Part shown: positions 7,575-10,280 of the stretch, piece after piece | Layout: each line of letters opens with the position of its first letter | How positions within the stretch are numbered: position 1 is the first letter of the stretch | Source: Oscillospiraceae bacterium | GTDB taxonomy: Bacteria; Bacillota; Clostridia; Oscillospirales; Oscillospiraceae | Direction: 5' to 3' | DNA: 10,280 nt | NCBI GenBank assembly: GCA_017558545.1 | Contig: JAFYUG010000253.1 | Span: forward strand, 1-10,280 | Notes under the pieces: generated by a model | The model's input: the letters and a program-made list of their open reading frames with translations, nothing else | Databases searched by the model: none | What the model was told of the DNA's origin: nothing | Translations under genes and position numbers: made by a program

Positions 7575-7609
7575 TCATAACATAGCGGCTTGGAGCCGCT
7601 ATGTTATGA
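7575..7609. terminator. Perfect hairpin between dctP and dctQ (attenuator-like)
   Basis: A 15-bp perfect stem (7575-7589 with 7595-7609, including CATAACATAGCGGC) encloses a 5-nt loop. In the direction of transcription (-) it is followed after about 11 nt by TTTTTCTTTTT, an imperfect and displaced T tract. The position suits a partial terminator, or a 3' stabiliser that keeps binding-protein mRNA more abundant than permease mRNA, a common arrangement in binding-protein-dependent transporters. The function is inferred. Confidence 0.7.
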
Positions 7610-7660
7610 ATTGGTTTAACTTATTCCGAAATTATAGGGAAGGTAAGCTATATGTTTTTC

Positions 7661-8761
7661 TTACTTGGTGTGCTCGCGCAGCCATGCCAGAGCGCCGGTG
7701 CCGTCGAGGCCGGCAGCGTCAAGCTCGGCAGCCTTCTCGTCCTGGAGAGGAATGAGGAGCTCGGTGAACTGAGCGATTTCTTCTGCGTTCAGCTCATAAA
7801 CGGTGTACTCGGGGAAGTTGGCCTCGAGGTAAGACATAACGTTCTGGTGGTTCCACTCGTTGTACTCAGCGAACTTAGCCTGGAACTCGGCGCAAACTTC
7901 GTCGATGATGGCCTTGTCGTAGTCGTTCATGGAATCATAGAGTTCCTTGCTCATCCAAACGGTGTTCTCGGTGTTCATGAAGGGAGCAATGGTGAGGCAG
8001 TCGGTAACTTCGCCGTAGTTGAAGGTGATGATGGAGCCAAGACCTGCGATGGAGCCATCGATAACGTTCAGACGGAGAGCTTCGAAAACTTCGTTGGAGG
8101 GCATGCCGGTACCTGCGCCGCCGCAAGCTTCAACAAGGCGCTGGTTGGAGCCGGTGGTACGGAAGGTGAGACCTGCGAAATCAGCGGGAACCTTGATGGG
8201 CTCTTCGCCGCTCAGGTAGAAGCAGAGGGGCTCGCCGCAAAGACGTGCCATAATCTTATAGTCGTTGAGACGGCCATCGGTGAACTCAGCGTCGAAAGCT
8301 CTGAGAACTTCGGAAGCTTCGTCCAGATCGCCGAAGTAGAAGCCGGGCATGGAGAACAGCTCGGTGTAGAGGAATTCGCCAACATAGAAGCCGCAAGCGT
8401 CGAAGCCCATGTCAACGGTGCCGTTCTTGATACCGTCAAGGGTGGAGCCAACGCCGGTGAGGCCGCTGGAATAATAAACGTCAAGGGTCATGCGTCCGCC
8501 GGATTTCTCTTCAAGCAGCTGCTTGAGAACCTGCTCAACACGTATGTCGTGGTCAGAGCCTTCTGCGTCAACAGTTGCATAGGAGAAAACGTAGGTGTCG
8601 GTGGAGCCTTCGGGCTCGGCGGGAGCGGCGGGGGCTGCGGGATCTGCGGGGGCAGCAGGATCAGCAGGCGCTGCGGGAGCGGCGGGTTCAGCGGTGTTGC
8701 CGCAGGCGCAAAGAGCGAATACCATGATGAGTGCCAGTGCGAGAGCAATAAGTTTCTTCAT
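7661..8761 (-). CDS. dctP: TRAP transporter solute-binding lipoprotein (DctP family)
   Basis: This 366-residue protein opens with a lipoprotein signal, MKKLIALALALIMVFALCAC, with the lipidated cysteine at residue 20. An Ala/Pro/Asp/Glu linker (about 25-50) follows, then a DctP domain. Family marks: DIRVEQVLKQLLEEKSGGRM (72-91) and AGLTFRTTGSNQ, whose Arg201 corresponds to the conserved arginine that usually salt-bridges the ligand's carboxylate. The next segment, MPSNEVFEALRLNVIDGSIAG, is the usual Gly/Asp-Gly region. It captures an organic acid outside the membrane and hands it to DctQM; the exact ligand (carboxylate or perhaps sulfonate) cannot be read. The ATG at 8761 has AGGAAAGAGG upstream. 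It is the first gene of the dctPQM operon, read divergently from the second GRE. C-ending codons dominate, suggesting high expression. Confidence 0.94.
   Translation of the reverse strand: MKKLIALALALIMVFALCACGNTAEPAAPAAPADPAAPADPAAPAAPAEPEGSTDTYVFSYATVDAEGSDHDIRVEQVLKQLLEEKSGGRMTLDVYYSSGLTGVGSTLDGIKNGTVDMGFDACGFYVGEFLYTELFSMPGFYFGDLDEASEVLRAFDAEFTDGRLNDYKIMARLCGEPLCFYLSGEEPIKVPADFAGLTFRTTGSNQRLVEACGGAGTGMPSNEVFEALRLNVIDGSIAGLGSIITFNYGEVTDCLTIAPFMNTENTVWMSKELYDSMNDYDKAIIDEVCAEFQAKFAEYNEWNHQNVMSYLEANFPEYTVYELNAEEIAQFTELLIPLQDEKAAELDAAGLDGTGALAWLREHTK
8612..8692 (-). repeat. Low-complexity Ala/Pro/Asp linker coding repeat in dctP
   Basis: Imperfect repeats of AAPADP and AAPAAP units form a flexible tether of about 26 residues between the lipid anchor and the binding domain. 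The DNA is a degenerate GC-rich short repeat and could vary in length between strains. Confidence 0.7.
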
Positions 8762-8910
8762 GTTCAGTACCTCTTTCCTTTTTTTTGTTTTGTTTGGAGC
8801 TTAGGGCTTTGCGAGAATTTGGCGGCCGTATTTCAAATCTGATTTGTGTTTTTCAGATGTTATGGATGACTACAACAATTCCAACAAAGAAAGCGCCTTT
8901 TATACCTATA

Positions 8911-8939
8911 AAAATATACGATGTGCATAGCTATTTCAA
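8911..8939 (-). promoter_or_regulatory. Probable dctPQM promoter
   Basis: Read leftwards, TTGAAA (8939-8934) and TATTTT (8916-8911) are separated by 17 nt. This is 150 bp upstream of the dctP ATG and just downstream of the repeated AATAATTAAA sites, which would suit activation from upstream. Confidence 0.55.
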
Positions 8940-8961
8940 GCGCGATTTCCTTGTCCATAGC

Positions 8962-9021
8962 AAATAATTAAACTTATTAGATGAAAAAACGGAAAATAAT
9001 TAAACTATAATTTAATTATTT
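8962..9021. repeat. Clustered AATAATTAAA direct and inverted repeats, candidate operator
   Basis: AAATAATTAAACT occurs exactly twice, at 8962-8974 and 8994-9006, 32 bp apart (about three helical turns). The second copy also forms an 11-bp inverted repeat with TTTAATTATTT at 9011-9021 around a 6-nt spacer. The cluster ends 23 bp upstream of the dctP -35 box. The arrangement suggests a dimeric regulator bound at cooperative sites. AT-richness makes chance similarity a real alternative. Confidence 0.5.
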
Positions 9022-9152
9022 CGCTTTATTTCTTTAAATTCTGATAATGTAAAATTGCGGCCCTTTTTCCGCGGTTTTTCGATGCGCAAATCAAGGCCTT
9101 TTCTCGGCAATTTTACCCCAAAAAGAAGGCTTATGGGAGGGAATTTCAAGCC

Positions 9153-9174
9153 GGGAAGGGGAGGGAAAAGAGGG
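9153..9174 (+). other. G-tract motif with G-quadruplex potential
   Basis: Four G runs of at least 3 with loops of 2, 1 and 6 nt fit the G3N1-7 pattern. A further GGGAGGG lies just upstream at 9135-9141. It sits between the two divergent promoter candidates. Confidence 0.4.
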
Positions 9175-9263
9175 CTTGGAATTTGCGGGGGTTTTTCTTG
9201 CAAAAAAACACACGGTATTAGGCGAAAAATGGGCATATTAGTGCATTTGGGCAAATCTATGTA

Positions 9264-9293
9264 TTCACTTTTATCATAAAATAGAGTTATAAT
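9264..9293 (+). promoter_or_regulatory. Possible promoter for the second GRE
   Basis: TTCACT (9264-9269) and a perfect TATAAT (9288-9293) are separated by 18 nt, facing the second GRE. The distance to the ATG is about 250 bp, which would give a long leader, so a nearer promoter could be the real one. Confidence 0.4.
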
Positions 9294-9540
9294 GAAAACA
9301 CAGTTTAATAAAAGCTTCAAACTATTACAAAAATGATTATATTTGGCGTTTTGTTTTTTATGAATATTGAAAGAAAAAGCCCATTAAGATATTCTATATG
9401 TGTAGTAGGGCGGAAACGGAAAATTTCCCCCGCGAATTATCGTATATCTCAGGCAGTGCTCTTGTGCGCGGCATAAGATCGACGCTGTCTGTACTGTTGC
9501 GTAATTAAACATATTCTAATTCAGAAAGGACACGATTACT

Positions 9541-10218
9541 ATGTCTGTAAAAGTCGATCCCAATGCCATTCGCAGCGTACAGGTTCTCACTCCCCGTCTC
9601 CAGAAGCTGAAGGCTGAGTGGGAAGCAGCAGAGCCCCAGGTTTATGTTGATGATACCCTGCTCTTCACCGAGTCCTGGAAAGAGACCGAAGGTCTCCCCA
9701 CCGATATCCGCTGGGCAAAGGCTCTTGAGAAGCGTCTGCTTGAATGCCCCCTCCTTCTCCGCGAAGGCGAGCTCCTTGCCGGTTCTCTCACCAAGTTCAT
9801 CCGCGGCAACGGCACTCTCTGCGCAATGAAGCCCAAAGAAATCCTCAAGATGTGCGAGCGCGGTAAGTTCGACCGCAAGACCTCCGACACCGACTCCACC
9901 AACATCACCGATGAAGATATGGCCGCTCTGAAGGCAGATGCCGAGTACTGGATCGAGCATATGCCCAAGGTTTCCACTGTCAACAAGGCTTACGAGTATG
10001 ACATGGGCTCCGATGTATTCGACCTGCTCTTCGACCATGCAATGGTATTCGAAGGACGCGGCGTTCGCGAAGTTATGGACCGCGGTCTGTTCCAGAACTA
10101 CAGCGCTTACGGCGGCGGCGTTGCTCAGGTTAGCGCAAAGTGCATCAAGAACGGTCTTTACTATGTTATCGACCTCTGCAAGAAGGTCTTTGTGAGTATG
10201 TGGGCGGTAAGTATATAG
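9541..10218 (+). CDS. N-terminal fragment of a second glycyl radical enzyme
   Basis: The ATG at 9541 has AGAAAGGA at good spacing. The first 215 residues (to about 10185) differ from the first GRE of this window at only 14 positions (93.5% identity). The open frame then continues through ten unrelated residues (VFVSMWAVSI) to a stop at 10218, so the remaining three quarters of the enzyme, including the thiyl-radical cysteine, is absent. The fragment cannot be catalytic. In the first 40 codons I count 17 silent base changes against 3 replaced residues, so this copy evolved under selection as an intact enzyme until the break. The truncation is therefore very recent or is an assembly artefact. 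It is transcribed away from dctPQM, with which it shares the upstream region. The same unknown reaction is expected as for the first GRE if an intact version exists. Confidence 0.88.
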   Translation: MSVKVDPNAIRSVQVLTPRLQKLKAEWEAAEPQVYVDDTLLFTESWKETEGLPTDIRWAKALEKRLLECPLLLREGELLAGSLTKFIRGNGTLCAMKPKEILKMCERGKFDRKTSDTDSTNITDEDMAALKADAEYWIEHMPKVSTVNKAYEYDMGSDVFDLLFDHAMVFEGRGVREVMDRGLFQNYSAYGGGVAQVSAKCIKNGLYYVIDLCKKVFVSMWAVSI

Positions 10219-10280
10219 CATATACTGATAAGAAACCTATTACGATGAACCCTTTCAATATAAGTAAGCAGGAGTTAAAC
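10182..10280 (+). CDS. Partial TraG/VirB4-like conjugation ATPase fragment
   Basis: In the frame one base behind the GRE frame, 33 codons are open to the window end. They include EGLCEYVGGKYIAYT and PITMNPFNIS. From memory of the family, Bacteroidota-type TraG (VirB4-like) conjugation ATPases carry a similar stretch just after the Walker A region, of the form SYxGLCE...YFTYTEDNPIxFNPF. There is no start codon or ribosome site, as expected for an internal fragment. Base composition drops to about 36% GC (34 of 95 bases counted), and codons such as ATA, AGT and TTA appear that the neighbouring genes avoid. The segment is short, so the assignment is tentative. Confidence 0.5.

Larger units (their letters stand above)
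8762..9540. other. Long AT-rich non-coding region between dctP and the second GRE
   Basis: These 779 bases hold no credible gene. From left to right: an untranslated dctP leader of roughly 140 nt, a leftward promoter, three AATAATTAAA half-sites, a purine-rich stretch with a G-tract motif, a rightward promoter-like pair at 9264-9293, and a final 250 bp before the second GRE that includes TAATTAAAC at 9502-9510. An open frame on the - strand at 9012-9320 encodes a proline-rich sequence without a ribosome site or codon bias, and I treat it as chance. No tRNA or recognised riboswitch was seen. Confidence 0.6.

Noticed and set aside
7652..8842. 396-codon + strand frame over dctP
   Set aside because: It is antisense to an unambiguous TRAP binding lipoprotein, and the Gly/Ala-rich part mirrors the linker repeat.
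9012..9320. 102-codon - strand frame in the intergenic region
   Set aside because: It has no ribosome site, no codon bias like the neighbours and a Pro/Lys/Phe-rich composition, consistent with chance in purine-rich DNA.
9505..10221. 238-codon - strand frame over the second GRE
   Set aside because: It is a mirror of a segment that matches the first GRE at 93.5%. The equivalent mirror appears over the first GRE too.

Overview
This window looks like chromosomal DNA of an anaerobic, gut-type member of the Bacillota (Clostridia). The evidence is a large O2-sensitive glycyl radical enzyme (GRE), a lipoprotein-anchored TRAP solute-binding protein with an Ala/Pro linker, a GlmL/MutL-family protein of the kind that accompanies B12-dependent mutases, a MATE exporter, strong Shine-Dalgarno sequences and a strong preference for C/G-ending codons. 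No database search was possible, so the taxonomy is inference.

Layout from left to right. 1-1934 (-) is most of a GRE (644 residues visible; the C-terminus with the glycyl-radical loop is off the left edge). 1935-2163 is a divergent promoter region. 2164-2673 (+) is a small single-domain cupin. 2693-2871 is a hairpin-rich spacer in which one terminator sequence occurs twice as an exact 31-nt direct repeat. 2860-4209 (-) is a MATE exporter and 4213-5589 (-) is a GlmL-like ASKHA-fold protein, 3 nt apart, so GlmL-MATE is an operon. 5660-5695 is a strong hairpin. 5728-8761 (-) is a complete three-gene TRAP transporter (DctP, DctQ, DctM), with a 15-bp perfect hairpin between the binding protein and the membrane genes. 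8762-9540 is a long AT-rich non-coding region with a dctP promoter, repeated AATAATTAAA sites and a G-tract motif. 9541 to about 10185 (+) is the N-terminal part of a second GRE, 93.5% identical in protein to the first over 215 residues. There the reading frame breaks. The last ~95 bases, about 36% GC, read in another frame as a piece resembling a Bacteroidota-type TraG/VirB4 conjugation ATPase.

Working model (inference): the two near-identical GREs bracket a TRAP uptake system for a small organic acid, and the GRE acts on that acid or a product of it. The GRE has the expected thiyl-radical cysteine (Cys475) but lacks the Cys-x-Glu arrangement of the dehydratase, C-N, C-S and arylacetate-decarboxylase GREs, so its reaction cannot be assigned to those classes. 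The activating radical-SAM enzyme is not in the window.

The two observations most worth following are this non-canonical, duplicated, TRAP-linked GRE and the abrupt junction near 10182-10187. The junction may be an assembly chimera or a real recombination event.
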